A DNA stretch of 64,000 bases from Cryptomeria japonica (GCF_030272615.1 NC_081414.1:822425896-822489895); one strand, 5' to 3'. Counted from the first letter of the stretch, positions 36,966 to 48,720 are shown. Notes: generated by a model from the sequence alone, not told the origin. Numbers and translations: made by a program.

Positions 36966-37689
36966 TTTTAGAATTCATATAATATATTGCATTTTTTTTC
37001 AATTTAATTAGTTAATAGCCAGGAGGAATAGGCTTGCCAACTAATAATTTTTTTTTGGTCTAAGGTCTCTAAACATGAAATACATAAAGTGAAACAACTA
37101 TCAAAAAGTGATCGTTTCATTTGGTCACCAATTTTTTTAATCATTTAAACAGAAAGGTTAAAATAGTGATAATCTATGTATATTTTCTACTTCTTATCCA
37201 GTTTGAAAAAAATGCAGCTATCAACTTCTAAAGCTTACTTTATAAAATGGGTATGTATCGAAAAATATTATTTATGGATAATGAAGGAAGACTTGATGTT
37301 TAGTCCACAAAGATATTTTTTTGTGGTCTCCATTGTTATAGTTTCTACAATGAATGTGTTTGAATGTGTTTGTTTATGAGTTATATTTTTGATTGTGAAA
37401 ATATACTATCTTTACGTACATTTCTTTGTGGCTTTAAATGGACTGATTTTAATTTTGATTTCTTAGAAGTGTAATGCCAAAGTCACACTATTTTTTTTTT
37501 AATAAGTGTTTGAAAAAAATTTAATGTGACCGATTATGCTAGAATGACATGCCCTCCCGCTCCACATGAAATGCTTTTGACCAAGATCTATGAATTGATG
37601 AGGTCACTAATAGGGGACCTTGTCCCCATATAACAATTGCTAAGGCTCTAACCTGTGAGCATATTGAATCAACATAGCCACAAGCTTTG

Positions 37690-37800
37690 TGATCACAATG
37701 GCCCAGTGGGGGTTTCAACCTCGGTGGTCACAACAACAACACCACCATTTAACTAACACACTATGGGAAGAACCCAACCCCAAGCCACACTTTTAGGATA
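37690..37800 (-). repeat. tRNA-like (SINE-like) fragment 2
   Basis: Minus strand shows GTGTGTTAGTTAAATGG, then TGGTGTTGTTGTGACCACC and a box-B-like GGTTGAAACCC. It aligns with fragment 1. Box B matches the pol III consensus GGTTCGANTCC at most positions; box A is unclear. Confidence 0.4.
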
Positions 37801-39050
37801 TTAGCCAAGTGAACATTTTTTAAAAGAACAACACTAAGAAATATTAGCAATTTATATTTGACACTATCATGTCTCACTAAACAGAAATATGAACTTAAGG
37901 TGTCATGTTGAACTTAACAACATACAAGGTATAACAAAGACATTGTGGTGATATTTCACATCAATCAAAACGAAAGACAATGATAAAACATACAAAACAT
38001 GACTATTATTCTAAGCAAGGGGGCACAAGTAGAAGACTTACTAATTGTGTGACAAAGTCACCATGATGAAGCTACAAGATTGTGGAACTACACCACAATA
38101 ATAATCATGTCCTAACGCACAATCTTGTTCTCTCATGAACATGACACAAAGGTAGGATGAGGGAACCATCTACCTCAAACCCACTCCCTAAATACACATG
38201 ATGACACTCATTACATCAACGGAAACCTACACCAGAGGTAGAGCAACTAGGATATATCACTTATTAGCCAAACAAATAACTATTACTTTCTTGTAAGCAT
38301 GGCACACATACCTTGATACATGGTGGCATATCTTTCAACCAAAAAAACCCAAAGACAAGGGAAAAACCTTCACAATGGGTTGCCCCACTGAGAGGTATAA
38401 GGCCTACATCAATCAAAATAGAAATGGATCATTTTCATGCAAGGATAGAATTTTTAAAATAGAAAATAACATGAAATTGATCTTTAGTTATGTTATTTTC
38501 GTGAGTCTAACAAAATGGAAGACTAAAATGTGCTAGAGGAAAACACCTAAAAAGGCATTAGTGCATAATATTACACTAGAATATAAAAAGGACACTAATG
38601 CATCATTACTCAAGCATACCAAATTCATGCTAAAGTCTAAATTTTTTGTTACAATTTTTAATTAATACTCAAGTAAAAAACTTGTTCTTTAGTCATGTTT
38701 TATGATGTTATCTTTTTGGCTCTTTATAGTCTCGACTAGAGATTGAATGAATGACAATTTCTAGGTGTTCTTGTGAAAGGGGTATTTTTCCTATCTAGTT
38801 CATCACCTAGGTCCTATTCGCACATGTCACTTAAGTTTACACTGTGTACATATAGGATAGTTTTCACTTTATGTCTCAAGTTATAAGATCAAGGCACATG
38901 TCCTAATCTTATTCAATCCTATATTCATATTGGAATATTTAATTAAAGGGTCCCCTTTGTATTTCATTCAAGTTATTTTAAAGCTATCATTTGCATCCTT
39001 TGATAGAATAACACTACTCTCTCATAGTTGATCTATCTTTTGTTTTCATG
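37801..39050. other. No gene seen
   Basis: AT-rich; nothing recognised. Ends where the truncated gag of element G begins. Confidence 0.45.
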
Positions 39051-39051
39051 A

Positions 39052-42000
39052 AGTGCCTAGATATTTCGTGGCTATAATATTAAGGAAATCTCAGAGAGAT
39101 CGGTTGGGAAATTGACTTCTTTTGAACTTGAAGAACTTGGAGATCAAAGCACCACTAAAACTGAGACTACATTTAAAGCATTAGCCTCTGATAAGAAGAA
39201 GATAGATTGGAAAGAGATGTATGCTAAGGATATGGAGGAAATTGAGAAAGAAGACAAAGAACTTGAAGAGATGGAAGCCCTAATTTCTAGGAGAATTCCT
39301 AAAGGACCAGCTAGAAGTAAGTATGAAGGAAAGGTCCCTTTTAAATGTTTTTCATGCAATAATATTGGGAATTTTGCTTCTAGATGCCTTGAAAGAGCTG
39401 CTAGGAATCATGAAAGATTTGTGAGAAATTATAAGCCTAATCTTGAAAATCAGAGCAGAACTAGATTCAAAAGGAATAAGGATCAATCATGTTATTATGT
39501 TGGTAATGATGATTTTGGTATTACTAATGATGATGATGATGAACCTGCGAGTGGATCTAGTAATGGAGCCTCATCTGACAAAGATTGGGTCTTTATTTCT
39601 ATTAAGGATGATTCACCAAAATCTATAATTGAAATAAATCACACTAAAGAAAAGGCTTTAGCTACAAAAATTGAAGAGAAGAATGAATGGGTCATAGAAA
39701 GTGGATGCTCGCATCACATTAATGGTGACAAGAGAAATTTTTTAAGATTGCAAGAATTTGATGGTGGATTAGTCAGATTTGGAGACAACAAGGCGTGTAG
39801 GATCAAAGGCAAAGGAACAATGTCATTGGATGGTAAGACTAATACTGATAATGTTTATTATGTTGAAGGATTAAAGCATAATCTTTTAAGTGTAGGTCAA
39901 ATGGTGGATAGAGGATTTTATTTTCAATTTAAGGATAGAAAATGTAAGATCATTAATAGATCTCATTTGGAGATTGCTTACAGAACTCAAACCAAAGGTA
40001 ATATCTTTCATTTGAACTCTAGTGAGAAGACTTGCTTGATTCATTAGATTGCTGAAAGTTGGTTATGACATAAGAGGATGTGTCATGTAAATTTTGATTG
40101 CATAGCGAAGATCCTTTCAATACCGGCTATCAGAGATTTGCCCAAAATTGTTAAACTTCATAATGTGGTATGTAGAGAATGTCAAATGGGTAAGAAAGTT
40201 AGAACTTCTTTCAAAAGTATACATGATAAATATAATAAAATTCATGATCTTATTCATACTGATTTGTGGGGACTAGCAAGGACTAAAAGCTTTCAAGGTG
40301 ATAGATATTTTATGTTACTTATTGATGACTATTCTAGAATGATGTGGGTAGCATTTTTGAAAGAAAAATCTAAAGCTCTTGAGAAATTCATAATCTTTAA
40401 AGCTATGGTTGAGACTGAGACAGGACTGAAGATTAAATACTTAAGATCAAATCATGGCGGTTAGTTTACGTCCAATGAGTTCAACAACTTTTGTGAAAGG
40501 AATGGTATTAGGAGAGAAAATTATGTAGTTAGGACTCCATAGTAGAATAGATTAGTGGAAAGGAAGAACAAACCAATATTGGATGCAACAAGGATAATGA
40601 TAATAGAAGCTAGATTACCTGATATCTATTGGAGGGAAGCTATCAATACAGTGATATACACTTTCAACAAAGTACACATTAAAGGCGATATCTGTAAGAC
40701 TCCTTATGAATTATGATTTGGTCATACTCCTACTATCAGATATTTCAAAATTTTTGGAAGAAAATTTTACATTAGAAGAGATGATGCATTAGGAAATTTT
40801 GATCCTAGAAGTGATGAAGGAATATTTTTGGGTTATTCTACCAAGAGAAAAGCATATAGATCTTATAACAAAAGATTGAACAGGATACTGGAAAGCATAA
40901 ATGTCAAGGTGGATGAGAATGCTAGTAATCAGTTCAGATCATATGATTATGGACCAGAAGATGAATTTATCATACCAGAACCAGTATTGCAAGAATCAGT
41001 TCAGAGCAGTGAACAAGTGACACCGGTAACATAATAAAATTCAACAGTGACAGATGAACAATAGAACGAGTTAGCAAATCAAGAAAATTTAAAGACTCCC
41101 AGGTATGTAAAACTAAATCATTCTGAAGATCAAATCATTGGAGATAAAAGGAAATGTCTGATGACTAGGATAATGTTAGTTGCTAAAGAGGTATGTTTAA
41201 TTTCTCATATTGAATCATAATCATTTATTGAAGCAAGTAAGGATGAAAATTGGATAAAATCAATGGAAGATAAATTAGATCAGATTGAAAAGAATAAGAC
41301 ATGGGAACTAGTACCTAGACCTAAAGACAAGAACATTATTGAAACTAAATGGGTTTTCAGGAATAAATTGAATGAGAAAGATCAAGTTGTAAGAAACAAG
41401 GCTAGATTGGTATGCAAAGGTTATTAACAGGAAGAAGGAATTGATTATGGAGAGACTTATATCCTAGTTGCTAGAATTGAAGCAGTAAGATTTTTTCTTG
41501 CTTATGTTCCACACAAGAATTACAAAGTATATCAGATGGAAGTTAAATGTGCATTTCTGAATAGATATCTTGAAGAGGAAGTTTACATTGAGCAACCTGA
41601 TGGATTTTCTTTATCAGAAGACAAGGACATGGTTTGCATATTGAAGAAAGCTTTATATGGACTAAACTAGGTCCCTAAAGCATGGTATGCTAGATTTGAT
41701 AAGTATCTTTTAAAGCTTGGTTTTAGTAAAGGTAATACTAATAGTAACTTATATTACGAAATTGAGCATGATGACATAGTGATTATTGAAGTCTTTGTGG
41801 ATGATATCATTTTTGGAGGAGAGGAAGGTCTATGCATGAAATTTGCTAATGATGTGAAGAATGAATTTGAAATGTCTGAATATCTAAATAACCCATGATA
41901 TTTCTATCAAGAAGATATTCAGATATTTTGCTAGTACAACAAACTTTGGGTTATGGTATCCAAAGAATGATGACTTCATATTATGTGCATATACAGATTC

Positions 42001-42455
42001 TGATTGGGCAGGAGATGTGGATGAGCGAAAGAGCACTACTAGCGGTGCATTATTTCTTGGGAAGAAGTTGGTTTCATGGCTTAGCAAGAAACAATCATGC
42101 ACTTCATTGTCTACTACTGAAGTAGAATATGTTGCAACTGCTACCAACTGTACTAAAATTTTATGCTATTGCTATTGATATGTTGAATAATCCAGTATTT
42201 AATTCCAAATCAAAACACATTTCTATAAGGTATAATTTCTTGAAGGAAAAGGTTGAAGCAAAGGAAGTCATATTGGTTTATGTGCCTACTGAGGAACAAA
42301 TTGCATATATTCTAATAAAACCATTGCCTAAAGACACTTTTGAATATCTCAGAGAGATCAGTTGGGGGTTACCAATCCTTCGAAAGAGACTTAGAGATGC
42401 AGGGATGCATCAATCTGGTGAGCTTATCAGACATACTTTTTATGATCTGGGTTGA
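39052..42455 (+). pseudogene. Copia gag-pol of element G, decayed
   Basis: One frame is kept from 39112 to about 41890, broken only by stops (for example 40045, 40066, 40462, 41032, 41668). Gag end: CFSCNNIGNFASRC (39343), a CCHC knuckle with its His changed to Asn. Protease: WVIESGCSHH (39688), Glu replacing the catalytic Asp. Integrase: HKR-x2-HV then CRECQMG zinc-binding pairs, HTDLWG and LLIDDYSRMMWVAF (acid residues 1 and 2), then LVERKN (the Glu). RT: WELVPRPKDKNIIETKWVF (41308) and FVDDIIFGG (41797). RNase H: LCAYTDSDWAGDVDERKSTT (41980). About 130 residues between RT and RNase H are deleted, and the frame changes there. Not functional. Confidence 0.9.
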
Positions 42456-42694
42456 TGAAGATGGTGCTACTACTCAGGGAGAGTAGTTAGTTGTTTGGTT
42501 TAGTATTATTAGTTTGGTATCCATCCTTTTTCATTTATGTCAAAGGGGGAGAAGGTATTCCTGTGAAAAACTATCAGATCTTTTGGGTGGAGTTATTTAA
42601 AATTAGTCTTTTCTCTTTTGGGAGTTTGTTGGTATTCCTTGGCACTTGGATTTTTTTCACATTCATTGTTGCCATCAATGCCAAATGGGGAGAT
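42456..42694 (+). other. Post-pol region and polypurine tract of element G
   Basis: GTCAAAGGGGGAGAAGG (42539-42555) and GCCAAATGGGGAGAT (42680-42694) are two purine-rich tracts; the second abuts the LTR. Element D has the same pair, with GACAAAGGGGGAGAT before its LTR. Confidence 0.65.
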
Positions 42695-43916
42695 TATTGG
42701 AAATATTTTGGATTTGGTTAAGTGTTTTCATTAATGCCAATACTATATCCTGATTGGAGACTATCCTGGCTGGATCTATCCTCGTTAGTCTTGGTGATCT
42801 TCTTGGTTTTAGTTGTGATTCTGATCCGATATGATTAGATCTCTAGAATCGGGTTTGGATTCTTATTCTAGATGGTTACATACTTTCTATATTCTATTGG
42901 TTCTTGATTTGGTGCTTCGGTTGTTATCACTTTTGGTATTTATTGGAACTAGCTTTCTTCTAGCTATCCTGGTTAGCTTTACTAGTATGCATTATTTGGT
43001 GACTTGGTTAGCAGATTTTGGGTCCAACTTATGGAATCATTTTCTATCATATTGAAGGTGTTTACTGATTGTGTTCCATGCATTTGGTGACTTTTCTTTG
43101 GATGACATGTTTTTATGATGGTCCTATTTGGATCCGGTTAAACTTTCTGAGTTTTTACTAAGGGGTTCTACCGGTTGGTGAACTATGTTATATTTTGGTC
43201 TTAGCGGAATTTCCAATGGATATAATTGTTTGGATACTTAATTTAGGTCCATGCTATGTAATGTAAATCATAATATTGGTTAGGTGGTATCGTGTGATCT
43301 AATTTTTGTAATTATGGGTTTATGGGTTTAGGGTTTAGCCAACATTGTAAATAAGGTTGATGATCTATATTTATAGGTGACTTATTCATGTATTAGGATG
43401 GTTATAGTTATCGGTGGTTATGTTTGCATTATCACTGAAAGGATATGTGCGAATAGAGTCATATCATTCCAATGAAGGTTGGAAAGGTTTTGTGTTCTAG
43501 AGTAGACATTAGTGTTTAATAAAAATTGTATCAAGCATTTGTAGATGCTACTTTCATAGTTCATTTCTCTCTAGATTGTAGTTCGATGTTTATTTAAGTC
43601 ATTGAGATTTCCCTTTGTGATGAGAAGTGTGCTCTAGGCTGTTGGCCTTTCTGCAAGTGCAGACCCCTTTGTAATCATTCATAATACTACTGCAGAGTAT
43701 TCATCTAATTGTAGGTAGGGTTCCCAGCATGGTTTTTTCATTTCCGTGTTTTCCACATCAAAATATTAGTGTTATATGTGTTGTTCTTTCATTTTATATT
43801 CTTCATTGTGTTGTGCTCCAGTATAAGGTTTTTAATTGAATTAATTGCTATACTGTTAGTAAATTGATTCACCACCCCCCGTCTCAGTTTACTCCTAGTA
43901 TCTAATCATTCTAACA
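42695..43916 (+). repeat. LTR of element G, followed by a second primer-binding site
   Basis: It begins TATTGG (probably from TGTTGG) and ends in TCTAACA, 1222 bp. A TATA-like box lies near 43366-43377. U5 shows a TTTCCGTGTTTTCCACATC stretch and a C-rich run ACCACCCCCC before the end. Because it is the 3' LTR of element G and also has a primer-binding site on its right, it is shared by two internal regions. Confidence 0.7.
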
Positions 43917-43918
43917 AT

Positions 43919-43930
43919 TGGTATTAGAGT
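43919..43930 (+). other. Primer-binding site right of the element G LTR
   Basis: TGGTATTAGAGT, nearly the complement of the initiator methionine tRNA 3' end, starts two bases after the LTR end. Confidence 0.65.
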
Positions 43931-43974
43931 TGTCTAACAAAATCTACCATAGGGAATTTGATCTTGACTCTTCC

Positions 43975-44150
43975 ATGGCCAATAATATTTGTTTGAGAGT
44001 CATCATCAAGATACACCTTCCCACCATCAAACTCCTCACACTTTGAGAACTAGCCTCTATGAGAGGTCATGTGGAAAGAAGCACATGATTCAAGCAAGCA
44101 CATATCTTATGATGCATGTATTAAGGTTGGGAGAAAACCATCTACATCAT
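43975..44150 (+). pseudogene. Start of a Copia gag, truncated
   Basis: The ATG at 43975 begins MANN, in the place where Copia gag starts after the PBS, but the frame hits a stop within 25 codons and another frame continues with histidine-rich sequence. Sequence of the opposite orientation begins by about 44165. Confidence 0.4.
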
Positions 44151-44164
44151 ATTGAGAGGATTTT

Positions 44165-44944
44165 CAATGTCAGAATTGGAGATATCATTTTTACCTTTCT
44201 TTTTCTTCTCCTCCTTGCACTCTTTACCAATATGACCATATTTGTCATAAGTCTAGCAATTTACTTTTTAATTTTTATGAAGGGACTTAGATCTTCCTAG
44301 AGACTTAGATTTACCCTTCTTATCCTCATTCTTTCCTTCTTTTATCTACCATGAGAAATGAGGGCCTCCTTAGCTATATCAAAACATTTTCTTTACATCT
44401 CTTCAGATATTAATAATGAAACCACATCCTCCATCCTAAAAGTGGTTGTTGTGCTTCCAATGACCATCATAAGGTGATCCCACAAGTCCAAAAAAGAACA
44501 TAACATAAGCATGCATTTCTATTATTCATCAATATTCATACTAATAGAACTTAGTTGGGAAACCAACATATTAAATGCATTTAAGTGATCTACAATGGAT
44601 CCTCCTTCCTCCACCTTTGGAGAATACAACCTCTTTATCAAGAATAACTTATTTACCAAGGATTTTCCTTGATAAATATCCCCAAGATTATTCTAAATCT
44701 CTATTAAGTTCTGCTCTTTGTGGATATTCAAGTAAACAAAATCAATTAGATAAACTTTGATTAAACCCTTTGATTTTCGATCCATTGTATCCTATGCATT
44801 CTGAGCTATAGTTTGGGGTTTCATTGATGAAATCACATCCCACAGATCTCTATCTATAGATATGTCCTCCATTTGGAGTTTTCATAACTCAAAAAATTTT
44901 CCATCAAACTTCTTCACCTATATTCTATCAAATGTGCTTGCCAT
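44165..44944 (-). pseudogene. Copia gag (UBN2-like), antisense, decayed
   Basis: On the minus strand it starts MASTFDRI (44944) and continues with FDGKFFELWKLQMEDI, LWDVIS, then KQNLIEI-like and LVNKLFLIKRLYSPKVEEGG, IVDHLNAFN and LVSQLSSISMNID, the usual order of Copia gag. Near 44217-44258 a zinc knuckle reads C, stop, T, Y, DKYG, H, IGKE, C: the first Cys, the His and the last Cys stand while the second Cys became Tyr. Many stops and frameshifts. It has its own LTR-like sequence on the higher-coordinate side, so it is a separate element from G. Confidence 0.7.
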
Positions 44945-44999
44945 GTCAAAGCTTCAATAAGTTTATGAAACTATTTTCTATTAAACTTCCACTAAAACA

Positions 45000-45672
45000 A
45001 GATCTGCACAAAAATACGTTCTACTCAACAATAAAGTGTGGAAATAGCCTTCCTAATACAATAAATAACAAGAGAGTCAATGCAAAAAAATTATCACAAG
45101 CCCTTAATTAGTAACAAATTTAGATGCATAAAGGCAAAGTAGCTTCAAACACATAAACAATGTAAAAACTAGATTTACGTGGGAATAAAAACCCACACAT
45201 CAAAGCACAAGTTAATTGTATTATTAGCAATAATATCAAAGTCGGTGATCTTTTGCATGTAATTACAACAATAGAGGTTATTGGAGTAATACTGATTGCA
45301 TAACAACATCTTAGAAAATAACCAAACTATCTCATAAAAACAATTAAGGCACCAACATATTTATGGAGCTCATATAGGAAAGGTAGGTACCAATGGTTTT
45401 CAAAACCATCTCACATGCCTAAGTAGACAAGTGGCATATAGAGCAACAAATTTCCATGTTCTTCACACATTGCAAGTAGAACTTTATAATCCAGTAACAC
45501 ATGTCCTTCCACAATGGCGACTTTCCATATACAACAACACTTGTTACATAGAAAGTCATCAAATCCACATTTGGGCATCCAATATGCATAAAGCTACCTA
45601 CTAAAATGAACTCACCATAGATATAAACTACCAAACATTAACTCCTCTCAACCCACAAGTCCCAACATAACA
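45000..45672 (-). repeat. LTR-like sequence of the antisense Copia element
   Basis: On the minus strand it starts TGTTATGTTGGGACTTGTGG near 45672 and has a U5-like GTGTGGGTTTTTATTCCCAC at 45178-45197 before the gag at 44944. The inner end and primer-binding site are uncertain. Confidence 0.45.
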
Positions 45673-46865
45673 ATTTCCATATCTTGCTAAGAGTTATCTC
45701 ATCAAACAAAGACACTTGACACCCAAGCACACCTTTGAGAGGTTTTTACAAATTCCTCTCTCCAAATGAGTGCTGAAGTGCCAAGTGACACAATCTCATG
45801 CTCCACACTACATATTGTAGTTTGCCAACACTCAAATGGTTGTTGAAGCTCATTTTTTCTAGTCTTAAGGTATGCTATTAAGAGTTTAAAAATAAAAATA
45901 CTCATATTTATATTTTGACATTTAATGTGATGGAAGTGGGCACATTCTCTCACCTTTAGAAATTAAACAATGACAATTATTAGTAATTATGTTATCTTGC
46001 ATTGAATTTATCATTACACACTAAATAGATTGCAATATAAATAATACTTATATATAATCAATGTAAACATACATTAACTTCATCTCTTTACTCTATTTTA
46101 AATTTTATTATGTGTTGAATTATATATTTCTTCAATTTTTTATTTATACCTTCACAAAAAGATTAAAATAAAGATAAATTAAATTTAATTGTTGCAAAAT
46201 AATCTTTTGGGTTGAGTAATTAGTTTTCAAAGACATTTTTAATTATGTCGAATATACACTTTCACATGCTCTATAAAATTTTATTTGTATCAATTATTAT
46301 AATATTATTTATTTAATTTAAAAATAAAAAATGTTAATTTAATTAACAATTATATGATTCCTCTAATTAAAATCAAAGTAATTTACTTTCAATTCTTATT
46401 TAAACTTTTATGTATGAAACAAATTACAATTTACATATTAAAATTATATACGAATTATTAGAAGTTATAAAAATTGAATTAAATTTAAAAAAAGATAGGA
46501 ACCACTGTAAAAAGTTCCATTTCACACTCATTTTATAAGAGGGCGTAAAAGGAATATGAAAAAGCAATTTATAATTTACTGAATAGTTTTATACATTACT
46601 TTCAACGGCACATGGTCTTATTCAAGTTTAAGTGGTATTACTATCACTTATTATTTTCCATATAATTTATTGGCAATTAATGCATTGATTTTTCTGTTGG
46701 CATCGCCTCGCTGAAGAATAAAATAAATTGTGGTGTGCAGAAAAATGTGGTACGAAATTTTAAATCAGTGGGAGACTGACTAATAGTCAATATGAAATTG
46801 GGTCGGTGTGACCAGTAGGTAAAACTATACGATACAAACTTCAGGGTGTGAAACTGGATCGGTGT
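45673..46865. other. No gene seen; very AT-rich spacer
   Basis: 46000-46550 is among the most AT-rich sequence in the window. A 25-base word, TTTTTTCTAGTCTTAAGG with flanks, occurs at about 45850 and again at about 46866. Confidence 0.5.
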
Positions 46866-46885
46866 CATTTTTTCTAGTCTTAAGG

Positions 46886-47160
46886 TATGGAGTTCTGAAC
46901 GTTTAGGGTGCGAGGTTGAAGAGGCTGCGTGAAGTGGTAGTCAGATATGGGGTTCTGAACGTTTAGGGTGCGAGGGTGGAGAGGCTACTGCTGGTACTTC
47001 ATTCTTGTCCATTGGTCCGATATAAAAAATTCCAGAAAATCAGGACTTCTGGAATATTTGTTACCTTGTTTTGTTCCAGACTCAGGCATATATGGAGTTC
47101 TGAACGTCTATGGTGTGAGGTTGGAGAGGCTGCTTGAAGTGGTAGTCAGATATGGTAAAG
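46886..47160. repeat. Three copies of a ~65-bp module
   Basis: TATGG-GTTCTGAACGT and GAGGCTGC-TGAAGTGGTAG recur at 46886, 46946 and 47091. The second copy diverges after about 45 bases. In the third copy the frame 46968-47276 runs through (YGVLNVYGVRLERLLEVV), but I cannot show it is coding. Confidence 0.65.
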
Positions 47161-47162
47161 CT

Positions 47163-47204
47163 CCTAAACATCTCTTTGCAAAGTATGCATTTTCCTTTTC
47201 TTGT
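47163..47204 (+). repeat. Exon/donor-like module, first copy
   Basis: AAACATCTCTTTGCAAA then GTATGCATTTTCCTTTTC recurs in similar form at 48901-48945 (CAACATCTCTCTGGAAG then GTATGCATTTTCCTTCTC). GTATGC resembles a splice donor and is also used after exon 1 of the gene at 53732. Confidence 0.45.
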
Positions 47205-47525
47205 CATCAATTCTCTTTCGTGTATTTGACAGGAATTCGTCCTGAAATCGTTCTTGCTAGTTATATTTCTTTATGAAGCTAGGATTTGATTCATACACCT
47301 TTGGGCTGTAAATTTAATCAACGTTGCAACCATTTTGTTTCTGAATCTTTCTGTGATATTCTTGAATCTTTGTTGTTGACTTGGTTATTTGGATACTTCC
47401 TTGAAAGGGGGATTCAAACCCTAATTGGGTATTGGAATCTGTAAATTTGTAACATGATCAGATAGTTGATCTGATCTTTGATATTCCAATATGATCACTG
47501 TTGAGGCAGATAAATCGATGTGCAC

Positions 47526-47600
47526 AGGTTTCTGCTATGTCTGTCAAAGTGACAGCTGCAAATTGTTCAGATTTTCATGGGCAGTTAGGACTGTTATACC
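47526..47600 (+). other. Exon-like copy of the 5' part of the gene at 53656
   Basis: GTGCACAGGTTTCTGCT followed by TGTCAAAGTGACAGCTGCAA parallels the acceptor and exon start at 53650-53690 (TTGCGCAGGTTTCTACT, then GAAATGACACCTACAA). Upstream bases also match loosely. It is open for about 25 codons and then runs into the repeat array. Confidence 0.35.
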
Positions 47601-48720
47601 ATGAGCTACTGGCCTTTAAGGACCAGCCCATCTTTGGTTAAGGTAGGGCCTAGTTTCAACACTCTTCCTTAAACAACTTTATAGAATGTTTGGGGCTCTT
47701 AGTTTGGCTTTGTTTTGATATCATGTTGAGTTTCTCATGGATCAATTAGGATTTGATCCTAGGATTTCCATTTATTGTTTGAGTGATCTACCACTGAGCT
47801 ACTGGCCTTTTAGGACCGGTCCATCTTTGGTTAGGATGTGGCTTAGTTCCAGCACTCTTCCTTAAGGGACATTAGAGAATGCTTGGGGCTCCTAGTTTGG
47901 CCTTGTTCTGATATCATGTTGAGTTTCTCATAGACCAGTTAGGACTTGATCCTAGGATTTTTCATTTACCGCTGGAGTATTCTACCACTCAGCTACTGGC
48001 CTTTTAGGACCTGCCCATCTTTGGGCAAGGTGTAGCTTAGTTCCAATGCTCTTTCTTAACCCACTTTATAGAATACTTGGGGCTACTAGCTTGGCCTTGT
48101 TCTGATATCATGTTGAGTTTCTTATGGAGGATTTGATCCTACGATTTTTCATTTACCGCTGGACTGTTCTACCACTCAACTATTAGCCTTTTAGGATAGA
48201 CCCATCTTTGGTCAATGTGTAGCTTAGTTTCAGTACTCTTCCTTAACCCACCTTATAGAATGTTTGAGGTTCCTAGCTTGGCCTTGTTCTGATATAATGC
48301 TGAGTTTATCGTGGACCATTTAGGACTTGATCTTAGGATTTTTCATTTACTGCTGCAATTTTCTACCATTGAGCTACTGGTCTTTTAGGACTGACTTATC
48401 TCTAGTCAAGGTGTTTCTTTGTTCCAACACTCTTCCTTAAGCCGCTTTATAGAATACTTGGAGCTCCTAGCTTTTCCTTATTCTGATATCATATTGAATT
48501 TATCATGGAACAGTTAGGACTTGACCCTAAGATTTTTCATTTACTGGTAGAGGCTCTACTACTGAACTATTGGCCTGACCCTAGGACCTTTCGTTTGCTG
48601 CTGGAGTGGTGTACCACTGAGTTACTTGTCCAATCCTAGAACCTTCTATTTGGTGCTAGAGTGCTCTACCACTAAGTTACTGCCCTTCTTAGAACTAATC
48701 GATCTTTGATCCAGGTATGA
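47590..48720 (-). repeat. Tandem array of ~194-bp units each carrying a tRNA-like sequence
   Basis: The word CTACTGGCC or a close form recurs at 47606, 47799, 47993, 48180, 48374 and 48568 (spacings 193, 194, 187, 194, 194), followed by two short units about 54 bases apart. On the minus strand each copy has box A (TAGCTCAGTGG in the best copy) and a box-B-like GGATCAAGTCC about 35 bases later. The copy at 47932-48002 is 71 bases long, with acceptor arms AGGCCAG and CTGGTCT pairing at all seven positions (one G-T), a T-arm with four pairs around a seven-base loop, and a plausible D-arm. The anticodon arm is poor. It looks like a pol III-type repeat (SINE-like) amplified in tandem. Confidence 0.7.
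47932..48002 (-). ncRNA. Best-preserved tRNA-like sequence of the array
   Basis: Seven-base-pair acceptor stem, U8-A9 spacing, D-arm with GCTG/GAAT remnants, T-loop ATCAAGT. No CCA is encoded, as normal for eukaryotes. I do not assign an anticodon. Likely a tRNA relic rather than a working tRNA. Confidence 0.4.

Larger units (their letters stand above)
39052..43916 (+). mobile_element. Element G: 5'-truncated Copia element with gag-pol and 3' LTR
   Basis: It has, in order, the C-terminal part of gag, protease, integrase, reverse transcriptase and RNase H, then a purine tract and an LTR. Protease-integrase-RT order is that of Copia elements. The 5' LTR and most of gag are missing. The LTR at its end is followed by another primer-binding site. 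Confidence 0.85.

Noticed and set aside
39080-39105. TCTCAGAGAGATCGGTTGGG resembles 42350-42370 in the pol end of element G
   Set aside because: The match is about 20 bases with one difference and no further homology on either side; it could be chance, and does not by itself mark a recombination junction.
46968-47276. 102-residue plus-strand frame as a gene
   Set aside because: It is built across the 65-bp modules, has no recognised motif, and the other module copies are closed by stops in that frame.
47590-48720. A cluster of functional tRNA genes
   Set aside because: The anticodon arm is poor, box B is degenerate and copies differ at acceptor positions; relics or a SINE-like repeat fit better.
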